A stretch of DNA of 22,681 nucleotides from Chloroflexota bacterium. GTDB lineage: Bacteria; Chloroflexota; Chloroflexia; Thermomicrobiales; UBA6265. Made by a program: the position numbers and the translations under genes. Numbering within the stretch: the stretch's first letter is position 1; each line of letters opens with the position of its first letter. The notes under the pieces are model-generated. The model searched no databases. It was not told where the DNA came from and worked only from the letters and a program-made list of their open reading frames with translations. The stretch covers positions 1 to 22,681 of the forward strand of contig JAFAEX010000034.1 of assembly GCA_023423795.1 (NCBI GenBank), written 5' to 3'. Positions 8,181 to 15,651 of this stretch are shown piece after piece.

Positions 8181-8708
8181 ATGACGCACACGGAGCACCC
8201 AATCGTGACGGGCGAACCCATCGGCGGCATCGTCGCCCCGCCGGCGGCGCTGGTCGCCTACCTGCGCGACGCCGGCGTCGATCACGAGTTCGTCGCGCCG
8301 GGCGTGCCGATGCCGACCGTGCCGCTGGCGGCGGCGGCGATCGGCGTGGCCGACGAGGCGATCCTGAAAACGATCGTCTTCAGCTCGCCGCACGGCGCGT
8401 GCGTGGCCGCGGTCGCATCCGGGACCGGGCGGATCGACCGCGCCAAACTGGCCGCCGTGGCCGGGTTGCCCTCGCTGAAGATGGCCGCCCCGGACGTCGT
8501 GCTGCGCGTAACCGGATTCCCCGCCGGCGGCGTCTCGCCGCTCGGGCACGCCGAACCGATGGCGGTCGTGATCGACGAACGGGTGATGGACCTGCCCGAA
8601 GCATGGGGCGGCGGCGGCGACGAGCGGCTGCTGCTGCGGCTGCGCCCGGAGGACATCCGGCGGCTGACCGGGGCGACCGTCGCCGGCATCCTGCGCGATC
8701 CCGAGTAG
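8181..8708 (+). CDS. YbaK/EbsC-type aminoacyl-tRNA deacylase
   Basis: Predicted trans-editing deacylase (175 aa) that hydrolyses mischarged aminoacyl-tRNA, as YbaK does for Cys-tRNA(Pro). The single YbaK/ProX domain shows ILKTIVF with the conserved Lys63, the VAAVASGTGRIDRAKLA strand-helix, and GFPAGGVSPLGH (113-123), the strongest family signature. A short N-terminal tail precedes the domain. The ATG at 8181 follows the dppC-like stop by ten bases but has no clear Shine-Dalgarno, so translational coupling is possible. The exact tRNA or amino-acid specificity cannot be told; the family includes Cys-, Pro- and Ala-editing members. Confidence 0.88.
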   Translation: MTHTEHPIVTGEPIGGIVAPPAALVAYLRDAGVDHEFVAPGVPMPTVPLAAAAIGVADEAILKTIVFSSPHGACVAAVASGTGRIDRAKLAAVAGLPSLKMAAPDVVLRVTGFPAGGVSPLGHAEPMAVVIDERVMDLPEAWGGGGDERLLLRLRPEDIRRLTGATVAGILRDPE

Positions 8709-8803
8709 CCCGCTCCGGCGCGGCTGGGCCATACTTCCCGCCGTTCGTCCCGCCGCCCGACCGGGCGGCGCGTTTGCGCGTCCCGCCGGGAGTCCTGTTC
8801 GCC

Positions 8804-9913
8804 GTGGCAACCACCCTCGTCATCATGGGCCTTCCGGCCGCCGGCAAGACCACGGTGTTCAACGCGCTCACGCGCGCCGAAGCGGCCACCGGCACCTTCG
8901 GAGCGAACGCCGACGAACCGAACCTCGCCACGGTGAAGGTGCCCGACGCCCGGCTCGACAAACTGACCCAGATGTTCCAGCCGCAGCGCAAGGTGCCCGC
9001 CGACGTGCAGTACCTCGACGTCGCCGGCATGGCCAAGGGCATCGCCGAGAAGGGCATGAGCGGGGCACTGCTCAACAACCTCTCGCAGGCCGACGCGCTG
9101 GTCCACGTCGTGCGCGCGTTCGCCGACCCGAACGTGCCGCACGCCGAGTCCACCGTGGACCCGATGCGCGACATCGAGACGATCAACCTCGAACTGCTGT
9201 TCAGCGACCTCGGCCGGGTGGAAAACCGCCTCCAGCGCATCAAGAGCGGGCTGCCGAAGTTGCAGGGCCGCGAGCGCGAGGCAGGCGAGCGCGAACAGGC
9301 GCTGATGACCCGGCTCAAGGACGCGCTGGAATCCGACACGCCGATCCGGGAGGTGACCGACATCGACCCGGACGACGAAAAACTGATGCGCGGCTTCGGC
9401 TTCCTGACCGGCAAGCCGCTGCTGATCCTGCTCAACGTCGGCGAGGACCAGTTGGGCGAGCCGACCGAGACGTTGCTGGCCGAGGCCCGGGAGCGGTTCG
9501 CCCGCCCCGGCGTCGGCATCGACGCGCTGGCCGGGCAGATCGAAATGGAGATCGGCCGCCTCGACGCCGACGACGCGGCGGTCTTCATGGAGGACCTCGG
9601 CATCGCCGAGTCCGGGCTCGACCGCGTCATCCGGCTGTCGTTCGACCTGCTCGGCCTGATCCCGTTCTTCACGGTCGGGCCGGACGAGTGCCGGGCGTGG
9701 ACGATCCGCCGCGGCGCGCCCGCGGTCGAAGCGGCCGGCGCCATTCACTCCGACATCCAGCGCGGGTTCATCCGTGCCGAGATCGTCTCCTACGACGACC
9801 TGGTGGAAACCGGCGGAATGAACGAGGCGAAGAAGGCCGGAAAGTTCCGGCGTGAGGGCAAGGAGTACATCTTCCAGGACGGGGACGTCGTCAACTTCCT
9901 GTTCAACGTCTGA
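8804..9913 (+). CDS. YchF/Ola1-family P-loop nucleotidase (divergent paralogue)
   Basis: Obg-like translation-associated ATPase/GTPase (369 aa; classic YchF is about 363). It has the P-loop GLPAAGKTT (9-17), G3 DVAG (72-75), the family-specific NxxE base-recognition motif as NVGE (211-214) instead of NKxD, a central helical region and a C-terminal TGS domain (AWTIRRGAPAVEAAGAIH to YIFQDGDVVNFLFNV). Canonical YchF has GLPNVGKST and a longer AGLVKGAS loop, so this is a divergent member, possibly a second copy in the genome. The GTG at 8804 is chosen for its position relative to the P-loop and an upstream GGGAG. Its TGA overlaps the next ATG by one base. Confidence 0.87.
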   Translation: MATTLVIMGLPAAGKTTVFNALTRAEAATGTFGANADEPNLATVKVPDARLDKLTQMFQPQRKVPADVQYLDVAGMAKGIAEKGMSGALLNNLSQADALVHVVRAFADPNVPHAESTVDPMRDIETINLELLFSDLGRVENRLQRIKSGLPKLQGREREAGEREQALMTRLKDALESDTPIREVTDIDPDDEKLMRGFGFLTGKPLLILLNVGEDQLGEPTETLLAEARERFARPGVGIDALAGQIEMEIGRLDADDAAVFMEDLGIAESGLDRVIRLSFDLLGLIPFFTVGPDECRAWTIRRGAPAVEAAGAIHSDIQRGFIRAEIVSYDDLVETGGMNEAKKAGKFRREGKEYIFQDGDVVNFLFNV

Positions 9914-10722
9914 TGCCGGGCGCGGGCGGGTACGACCCCGAGGACGACGACCTCGAACTCGACATCGAGGTGCGCCCGGCTGCCGACATCGCCGACCGGC
10001 TTGTCGCGCTGGCTGCCGTCGCCCGGCGCGCGTTCCTCGAATCCGGCCTGCCCGCCGACGACGAGTGGGACGAGGACGAGGACGACCCCGACGACCGCCC
10101 GGACGACGCCGAAACCGAACGCTACGACCTCGCTGCGTGGCTGCGCGACGAGGGGGTCGACGCCGCGCTGACCGCCGGCGAGCGCTCCATCCTCGCCACC
10201 CCAATCGGCGCGCTCGACTCGGACGCCGCCGCTGGCGCCTCGTGGGCCGGCGAATCGCTGGTTGCGCTTGCCTGGGGCGCGGGGTTGCTTTCCGAGTTGC
10301 CGCCGTTCGACCGGCCTGCCGACTCCCGCGCCGTGCTGGCCACGCTGCCCGAGCCGTGGGACAAGACCACGCCGTTGCGCTCCTTCATCCGCCCGCGGTC
10401 GGACGAGGACGCCGCCACCGGCCGCGAGATCGCCGAACTCTGGTACTGGCGCGCCGGGGTGGAGGGCGTCCGCCGCTCGTCCTCGCCCGCCGAGGCGCGT
10501 GAACTCCGCGCCGTGATCCGGGAAACCGCCGAGGAGGCGGTCGCCGCCGGCCTCCTGCCGCGGTCGGTCGATGGCGACTTTCCGGCGGGGCGCGGCCCGG
10601 TCTCGGCCCTTTCAGACGCCGCGCTCGACGACCTCGCCACGCTGGCCGCCGCCCGCCTGCGCGCGCTCAACTGGCTGTGCGGCTTCGGCAACGATTGGGA
10701 CGACGTTCCGCTCGAACTCTGA
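9913..10722 (+). CDS. DUF4272 domain protein
   Basis: Uncharacterised 269-aa protein that I assign to DUF4272. Supporting blocks are ESLVALAWGAGLLSELPPFD (114-133), a conserved Trp-Asp kink (EPWD), IAELWYWRAGVEG and the C-terminal RALNWLCGFGNDWDDV. A very acidic Asp/Glu linker (about residues 46-67) separates an N-terminal helix from the main domain. There is no signal peptide or membrane segment, so it should be cytoplasmic. The ATG shares its A with the TGA of the YchF-like gene (TGATG), implying translational coupling and a possible functional link. The domain's biochemical role is unknown and I do not propose one. Confidence 0.8.
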   Translation: MPGAGGYDPEDDDLELDIEVRPAADIADRLVALAAVARRAFLESGLPADDEWDEDEDDPDDRPDDAETERYDLAAWLRDEGVDAALTAGERSILATPIGALDSDAAAGASWAGESLVALAWGAGLLSELPPFDRPADSRAVLATLPEPWDKTTPLRSFIRPRSDEDAATGREIAELWYWRAGVEGVRRSSSPAEARELRAVIRETAEEAVAAGLLPRSVDGDFPAGRGPVSALSDAALDDLATLAAARLRALNWLCGFGNDWDDVPLEL

Positions 10723-10810
10723 TCCGCGTTCGCGCCAACCGATCCGCATTTGACGTTCGTGGCTCACGGGCCGCATGTCATCGCCGCGCCCATCTCGACA
10801 CCGCACCCAT

Positions 10811-10893
10811 CGTCATCCCGAGCCTGTCGAGGGATCTCGTCGTCCGCGCGAGTCGCAGCAACACGAGAGCCTTCGGGAGGCTCGGAAGGACGG
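10811..10893. repeat. Decayed copy 2 of the GTCATCCCGAGC palindrome family
   Basis: The left arm 10811-10840 matches copy 1 (2218-2247) exactly over 30 bp. The right arm 10863-10893 matches the copy-1 right arm at only 25 of 31 positions, so the hairpin is imperfect. The intervening loop is 22 nt. One arm has apparently drifted, as expected for an inactive copy. Confidence 0.75.
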
Positions 10894-11038
10894 GATGGTC
10901 GGCGTTTGCACGGTTTTTCTTGACCCCGTTCCTGCGATGCTGCGATTCCAACCGTCGTCCAGGCCATCGCCTCCCGTCCGTCTGACTCTGGACGGCTGCT
11001 GCCGCCGGTCCGCTCCGCGCTCGGAGAAGGAACGTGTC

Positions 11039-11088
11039 TTGACGCCGGGCGGATATTCGATCATCATCGAATTAGATGCATGTCGAAT
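11039..11088 (+). promoter_or_regulatory. Candidate promoter with overlapping palindromic operator
   Basis: A -35-like TTGACG (11039-11044) is followed 17 bp later by a weak -10 (CATCAT, 11062-11067). A perfect palindrome ATTCGAT-CATC-ATCGAAT (11055-11072) overlaps the spacer and the -10. A third half-site TCGAAT follows at 11083-11088. The layout is what one expects for autorepression by the ArsR-type protein encoded from 11104. Binding itself is inference. Confidence 0.5.
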
Positions 11089-11103
11089 GATGGGGAGCGC
11101 GAC

Positions 11104-11820
11104 ATGGAACCCCATGACCTCGAACGGCTCAGCCGCCTCTACCGCGCGATGGGCGATCCGACCCGCCTGCGCATCCTCGGGCTGCTCGCCGAGCGGGAGG
11201 CGACCGGGCAGGACCTCAGCGAGCGGCTGGACCTGACGCCGCCGACGATCAGCCACCACATGGCGAAACTGGTTGAGGCCGGGCTGGTCCTCGTCACCCC
11301 ACAGGCGCAGCGCCGCCTGTATCGGCTGAACCTCGACGCGCTGCGGCCGTCGCCGGCGAACGGCAGCGCCCAGGCCCCGGGCACGCGCGCCGACGATTCC
11401 TCGGCCGACGACGACGCGAAGACCATCCGGTCGTTCTTCGCCGGCGAGCGGCTGAAGACGATTCCCGCCTCGCGCATGAAGCGGGTGGTCATCCTGCGCC
11501 ACCTGCTCGACCGCTTCGAGCCGGGCCGCGCATATCCGGAGCGGGAAGTCAACGACCTGCTGCGCCTCGCCCACGACGACGTGGCCACGCTGCGCCGCGA
11601 ACTGGTCGATTACGGCTTCATGACCCGCGAGGCCGGGGTCTACCGGCTGGGGGAAGCACCTCCCGTGCGCGGCGCGACGGTCGCGCAGGAGGTCGGCCCG
11701 GACGAAACTGCCTGGTTCGCCAGCCTGGTCGCCCGCGCCACGAACGAAGCCCTGTCGCGCCGGGAAGCAGCAGGGTCGCCAACCTGGTCCGATGAGCCCG
11801 GCCAGGCAACGCGACCGTAG
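11104..11820 (+). CDS. ArsR-type winged-helix regulator fused to DUF2087
   Basis: Transcription factor of 238 aa. Residues 5-80 form an ArsR-like winged HTH (YRAMGDPTRLRILGLL, then LTPPTISHHMAKLVEAGLV and a QRRLYRLN wing). Residues 108-182 match DUF2087 (FFAGERLKTIPASRMKRVVIL, FEPGRAYPEREVNDLL, LRRELVDYGFMTREAGVY). The protein has no cysteine, so it cannot use the classic CxC metal-sensing site; its signal is unknown. The ATG at 11104 is preferred over 11080 because GGGGAG lies six bases upstream and homology begins there. A palindrome upstream suggests self-regulation. The target may be itself or the molybdenum-hydroxylase gene downstream, though nearly 380 bp separate them. Confidence 0.85.
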   Translation: MEPHDLERLSRLYRAMGDPTRLRILGLLAEREATGQDLSERLDLTPPTISHHMAKLVEAGLVLVTPQAQRRLYRLNLDALRPSPANGSAQAPGTRADDSSADDDAKTIRSFFAGERLKTIPASRMKRVVILRHLLDRFEPGRAYPEREVNDLLRLAHDDVATLRRELVDYGFMTREAGVYRLGEAPPVRGATVAQEVGPDETAWFASLVARATNEALSRREAAGSPTWSDEPGQATRP

Positions 11821-11970
11821 CGGAGTTTGCTCGCCGGCGGTTGGCCGATTGGCGCAGTGCAGGCGGCCTCCTGGGGTCAAGAGCGTTCCCGTCAACATCT
11901 GCCGCCGGCAACGGCTCTGCACGCGTTCCTGCCGCGGCGGCGGATGCCAGAATGGTGAGGTTAACGTCCA

Positions 11971-12029
11971 CCCCACATTCAGTCCCGGCGGGACTCCGTT
12001 GGCATAGCCCGGGACTTTGAGTCCCGGGC
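11971..12029 (+). repeat. Double-hairpin REP-like element
   Basis: Hairpin one is AGTCCC-GGC-GGGACT (11981-11995). Hairpin two is GCCCGGGACT-TTG-AGTCCCGGGC (12007-12029), a perfect 10-bp stem. The linker reads CCGTTGGCATA. The first hairpin and linker match the inverse of 61-100, including compensatory stem changes. The element may also terminate transcription of the ArsR-type gene. Confidence 0.75.
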
Positions 12030-12039
12030 GCGCATCACC

Positions 12040-12075
12040 GGTGGCCGCTTGGTTTCGCAATCGCCATCAACTCCG
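12040..12075 (+). repeat. Fifth copy of the 36-bp window-start repeat
   Basis: It begins GGTGGCCG and ends GCAATCGCCATCAACTCCG, with the same 36-bp length as the copies at 27-238. The central eight or so bases are diverged. As at the window start, it lies just beside a structured hairpin, so the two repeat types may form one composite element. Confidence 0.55.
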
Positions 12076-12110
12076 ATTCCACTCCATCCGGCGGCTGCGG
12101 GCGGCTCCGG

Positions 12111-12119
12111 TGATAGAAT
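12111..12119 (+). promoter_or_regulatory. Candidate extended -10 promoter for the molybdenum hydroxylase gene
   Basis: TGATAGAAT has the extended -10 form (TGn then TAGAAT at 12114-12119). It lies about 80 bp before the ATG at 12200. Confidence 0.45.
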
Positions 12120-12199
12120 CGCCCGCGGGACAGGTGGCTGGACACCCAACGCCGGCCCGCCCCTTCGCCAACCCGACGCCAACCCTGGAGTAGCCCGCG

Positions 12200-14491
12200 A
12201 TGGTCACGCACGTCGCCGTCGGTCAGCGCGTCAAGCGGAAGGATGCGCCGGCCAAACTCACCGGGCAGGAGCGGTTCGTCGCCGACCTCAAGGTTCCCGG
12301 GCTGCTCATCGCCCGCCCGGTCGGCAGCGCCTACGCCCACGCGCGCATCCTCGGCATCGACAAGGCGGCGGCGCTCGCGGTGCCCGGCGTCGTCGCGGTG
12401 CTGACCGGCGATGATCTGCCGCTGGCCCGCGACGCCAACGGCAACCCGGCGAAGGCCCCGATCGCCCACGGCGAAGCCGTCCACGCCGGGCAGTTCGTCG
12501 CGCTGGTGCTCGCCGAGAGCGACGCTGCCGCGCAGGACGGCGTCGCCGCCGTCGAGGTGGAGTACGAGCCGCTGGCCGTCATCAACACCCTCGACGAGGC
12601 GCTCGACCCGGACGCGCCGCACGTCCGCGAAAAGCCGCTGACCGGCAACGACGAAGAAGCGTCGATGCATAACGCCGACGCCGTGACCTCGTCGGAGGAG
12701 GACGACGTCCTCCTGCCGCCGAACGTCTCCGGCACGGTCAACTTCCAGCGGGGCGACGTCGCCGCCGGGTTCGCCGCGGCCGATGCGGTCGTCGAGCACG
12801 TATTCGAGTCGCAGGCTGTCCACCAGGGGTACATGGAGACGCAGGGCTGTCTCGTCGCCATCGACGCGCTGGGCGACCTGACCGTCTACACCTCGACCCA
12901 GGCGTCGTTCCACTGCCGGAACCGGGTGGCGGAAGCGGTCGGCCTGCCTGTACAGCGGGTGGACGTGGTGCCGATGCCGGTCGGCGGCGGGTTCGGCGGC
13001 AAGTTCGTGCTGATCGAGCCGCTGGTCGCCGCCGCGGCGGTCGCCGTCGGCCGGCCGGTCCTGCTGCAGTACAGCAGGATGGACGATTTCCTTTCCGGCA
13101 ACCCGGCGCCGGATTGCCGGATCGCGGTCAAACTCGGCGCGACGAAGGACGGCGACCTGACGGCGCTGGAAGCCAACGTCGTCTTCGACACCGGGGCGGC
13201 CAACGGTTCGCCGCTGCAGATCGCCTCGATCCTGCTCGGCGGCTCCTATAAATTCCCGAACCTCTCCATCAAGGGGCACGAGGTCCTCACCCACAAGCCG
13301 GGCGCGGGCGCCTACCGCGCGCCGGGCGCGCAGCAGGCGGCCTTCGCGATGGAATCCGCCATCGACGAACTGGCGCTGAAACTCGGCCTCGACCCGCTGG
13401 AGTTCCGCATCCGCAACTGCGTCGAAGAGGGCGACTTGCGGCCGAACGGCGGGGCGTGGCCGCGGATCGGGTTGAAGCAGTCCCTGCTGGCGCTGCGCGA
13501 GCACCCGGCGTGGCAGGGCCGCGCGCAGGCGCAGGCGGCAGGGCGCGGCGTCGGCATCGCGGTCGGCGGCTGGCCCGGAGGCATCGAACCGGCGACCGCC
13601 GTTTGCCGGCTGGATTCGAACGGGCAATTGACCATCGTGCTTGGTTCGGTAGACCTCACCGGGACGAACACGACGTTCGCCCAGATCGCCGCCGAAGCGT
13701 TCGGCATGAGCGCCGACAACATCTCGGTGACGACCGCCTCGACCGACTCCGCGCCGTTCGCGGGCGGCACCGGTGGCTCCAAGATTACCTACACCGTCGG
13801 GCCCGCCGTGCAGAAGGCGGCCGAGGACGCCCGCCGCCAGATCTTCGACATCGCCGCGCAGGCGCTGGAGGCCGCGCCGGAAGACCTCGAAATGGTCGAT
13901 GGCATGGTCAAGGTGAAGGGTGTGCCTGGCGGCGGCCTGAGCCTCAAGGACATCGCCGCGCGCACGATGTCGGCGACCGGCCGCAACGAGCCGGTCTACG
14001 GCACCGGCGGCTCGGCGATCACCGAGAGCGCGCCGGGCTTCGCGGTCCACCTCGCCGAGGTCGAGGTGGACGACGTGACCGGCGAGGCGCAGGTCGTCCG
14101 CTACGTGGCCGTGCAGGACTGCGGGTTCGCGATCAACCCGGCCGCGGTCGAGGCGCAGATCCACGGCGGCGTCGCGCAGGGCATCGGCTGGGCGCTCTAC
14201 GAGGGCATGGTCTACGACGCCGACGGGCAACTGCTGACTGCGACGCTCATGGACTACGCGCTGCCGAAGGCGACCATGATCCCGCCGATCGAGACGGTGC
14301 TGGTCGAGGTGCCGTCCGAGCACGGGGCCTACGGCTCAAAGGGCATCGGCGAGCCGCCCGCCATCCCCGGCCCGGCTGCCGTGGCGAACGCGATCCGCGA
14401 CGCCGCCGGGGTCCGCGTGACCCAGATCCCGATCCGGCCGGAAGTGCTGGCCCGCGCCCTCTGGGAGCGCGAAGGGATGGCGGCAGACTAG
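12200..14491 (+). CDS. Xanthine dehydrogenase-family molybdopterin-binding (large) subunit
   Basis: Molybdenum hydroxylase catalytic subunit (763 aa, a normal length for the CoxL/XdhA class). It contains the N-terminal aldehyde oxidase a/b-hammerhead domain (about 15-125) and the molybdopterin-binding domain. Motifs seen: QASFH (234-238), GGGFGGK (262-268), AYRAPGAQQ (371-379), GGTGGSK and the C-terminal GSKGIGE with the catalytic Glu718. Aerobic CO dehydrogenases carry AYRCSFR or AYRGAGR at the 371 loop; AYRAPG argues against CO oxidation and for an aldehyde, purine or other heterocycle substrate. GGAG nine bases upstream supports the ATG at 12200. Uniquely for this family, no FAD subunit or [2Fe-2S] subunit gene adjoins it, so electron-transfer partners must be elsewhere. 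Confidence 0.92.
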   Translation: MVTHVAVGQRVKRKDAPAKLTGQERFVADLKVPGLLIARPVGSAYAHARILGIDKAAALAVPGVVAVLTGDDLPLARDANGNPAKAPIAHGEAVHAGQFVALVLAESDAAAQDGVAAVEVEYEPLAVINTLDEALDPDAPHVREKPLTGNDEEASMHNADAVTSSEEDDVLLPPNVSGTVNFQRGDVAAGFAAADAVVEHVFESQAVHQGYMETQGCLVAIDALGDLTVYTSTQASFHCRNRVAEAVGLPVQRVDVVPMPVGGGFGGKFVLIEPLVAAAAVAVGRPVLLQYSRMDDFLSGNPAPDCRIAVKLGATKDGDLTALEANVVFDTGAANGSPLQIASILLGGSYKFPNLSIKGHEVLTHKPGAGAYRAPGAQQAAFAMESAIDELALKLGLDPLEFRIRNCVEEGDLRPNGGAWPRIGLKQSLLALREHPAWQGRAQAQAAGRGVGIAVGGWPGGIEPATAVCRLDSNGQLTIVLGSVDLTGTNTTFAQIAAEAFGMSADNISVTTASTDSAPFAGGTGGSKITYTVGPAVQKAAEDARRQIFDIAAQALEAAPEDLEMVDGMVKVKGVPGGGLSLKDIAARTMSATGRNEPVYGTGGSAITESAPGFAVHLAEVEVDDVTGEAQVVRYVAVQDCGFAINPAAVEAQIHGGVAQGIGWALYEGMVYDADGQLLTATLMDYALPKATMIPPIETVLVEVPSEHGAYGSKGIGEPPAIPGPAAVANAIRDAAGVRVTQIPIRPEVLARALWEREGMAAD

Positions 14492-14515
14492 CATCTGCTA
14501 TTCGGGTGCATGGCG

Positions 14516-14614
14516 CCCCAATCCGTCATCCCGAGCCCGTCGAGGGATTTCGTCCGTCGCCATATCGCTGGGTACGACGAGATCCCTCGACGGGCTCGGG
14601 ATGACGGATTGGGG
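14516..14614. repeat. 39-bp inverted repeat, copy 3 of the GTCATCCCGAGC palindrome family
   Basis: Arms 14516-14554 and 14576-14614 pair at 38 of 39 positions (one T opposite G) around a 21-nt loop. Compared with copy 1, the arms carry CCCGTCGAG/CTCGACGGG in place of CCTGTCGAG/CTCGACAGG, a compensatory pair. It begins 25 bp after the molybdenum hydroxylase stop and may act as its terminator. Confidence 0.85.
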
Positions 14615-14684
14615 ATGACCTGTACATCCATCTCGGAACGATCCGATCGCGCGCGGCGGCGCACAGGCGGGCAGGTACACGACG

Positions 14685-15626
14685 ATGGCGTTGACGGCGG
14701 CCTACGGCGGCGAGAACTGGTCGCAGCGCACGGCGGCGATGCGCGAAGACATGCCCGAGTGGTGGGGCGACTGGGGCGTTTCCTCTGAGTGCGGCACCCT
14801 GCGCGCCGTCCTGCTGCGGCGGCCGGGTCCGGAACTGGACGCGATCGAGGATTTCGACAAGGTCCAGATGCGGGCCGACCTCGATCCGGACGCGGCGCGG
14901 GCGCAGCACGACGACCTCGTGGCTGCCTACCGCGCGCACGGGGTGGCCGTCCACTGCGTCGAGAACGGCCGGTTGGACAAGCCGAACTCGTTCTTCCTGC
15001 GCGACCTGATGCTGATGACCCCGGAAGGCGCCATCGTCACCCGGCCGGCGTCCACCGTGCGGGCAGGGGAGGAGCGTTTCGTCGCCGAGGCGCTGGCGCG
15101 GCTCGGCGTGCCGATCCTGATGACGGTCCACGGCCGCGGCACGTTCGAAGGGGCGGACGTTTCCTGGATCGACGAGGACCTCTGCTTCCTCGCCGAGGGG
15201 TTGCGGACGAACGAGGAGGGCGCAAACCAGGTCGAGCGCATGCTGCGCGAGATCGGGGTGGCCAACGTCGTGCGGGTCGGCCTGCCGTGGGGAGCGATGC
15301 ACCTCGACGGGTTGCTCAACATCCTCGACCGCGACCTCGCCGTCGTCTGGCCGCGCCGCACGCCGACGAAGGTCGTGCAGGTGCTGCGGGAGCGCGGTTT
15401 CCGGCTGGTGACGGTCGAGGACGAACACGAAGCGCACCACTGCCTGCCGATGAACTTCGTCGCCCTCGCGCCCGGCAAGATCCTGATGCCGGCCGGCGCG
15501 CCCCGGATGCAGGCGGCCTACGAGGCGGCCGGCGTCGAGTGCCACACCGTGGAGATCGGCGAACTGATCAAGGGCGGCGGCGGCATCCACTGCATGACCG
15601 GCTTCCTCAAGCGGGATCGGGTCTAG
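14685..15626 (+). CDS. Guanidine-modifying enzyme: DDAH / arginine deiminase-like amidinohydrolase
   Basis: Cytoplasmic enzyme (313 aa) of the pentein guanidine-modifying superfamily, which cleaves or transfers amidino groups of arginine derivatives through a cysteine thiouronium intermediate. Visible residues: Asn101 and FFLRD (103-107), GTFEGAD (152-158), the catalytic His in AMHLDG (His206) and the nucleophile in GGGGIHCMT (Cys303). Length and motif order suit dimethylargininase or a short arginine deiminase better than glycine amidinotransferase. The ATG at 14685 has only a weak upstream ribosome site, but the next in-frame ATGs would trim the N-terminus. The recN gene starts 25 bp after its stop. 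The exact substrate (arginine, methylarginine or other guanidine) is undetermined. Confidence 0.85.
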   Translation: MALTAAYGGENWSQRTAAMREDMPEWWGDWGVSSECGTLRAVLLRRPGPELDAIEDFDKVQMRADLDPDAARAQHDDLVAAYRAHGVAVHCVENGRLDKPNSFFLRDLMLMTPEGAIVTRPASTVRAGEERFVAEALARLGVPILMTVHGRGTFEGADVSWIDEDLCFLAEGLRTNEEGANQVERMLREIGVANVVRVGLPWGAMHLDGLLNILDRDLAVVWPRRTPTKVVQVLRERGFRLVTVEDEHEAHHCLPMNFVALAPGKILMPAGAPRMQAAYEAAGVECHTVEIGELIKGGGGIHCMTGFLKRDRV

Positions 15627-15651
15627 CGCCGCGCCGCGGGCGACTTGGGGC

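Larger units (their letters stand above)
10723..11103. other. Gene-free interval with a decayed palindrome and a regulator promoter
   Basis: No credible gene lies here. It contains copy 2 of the GTCATCCCGAGC palindrome (10811-10893) and, at the right end, a candidate promoter and operator for the ArsR-type gene (11039-11088). Confidence 0.7.
11821..12199. other. Gene-free interval with two hairpins, a repeat copy and a promoter
   Basis: No gene is apparent. It contains hairpins at 11981-11995 and 12007-12029, the fifth copy of the window-start repeat at 12040-12075 and an extended -10 at 12111-12119. Confidence 0.7.

Noticed and set aside
10677..11236. Plus-strand open frames crossing the decayed palindrome at 10811
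   Set aside because: They translate the repeat element and intergenic DNA and have no homology or plausible start signals.
12200..14491. Aerobic carbon monoxide dehydrogenase large subunit (CoxL)
   Set aside because: The active-site loop is AYRAPG, not AYRCSFR or AYRGAGR, and no CoxM or CoxS gene is adjacent.
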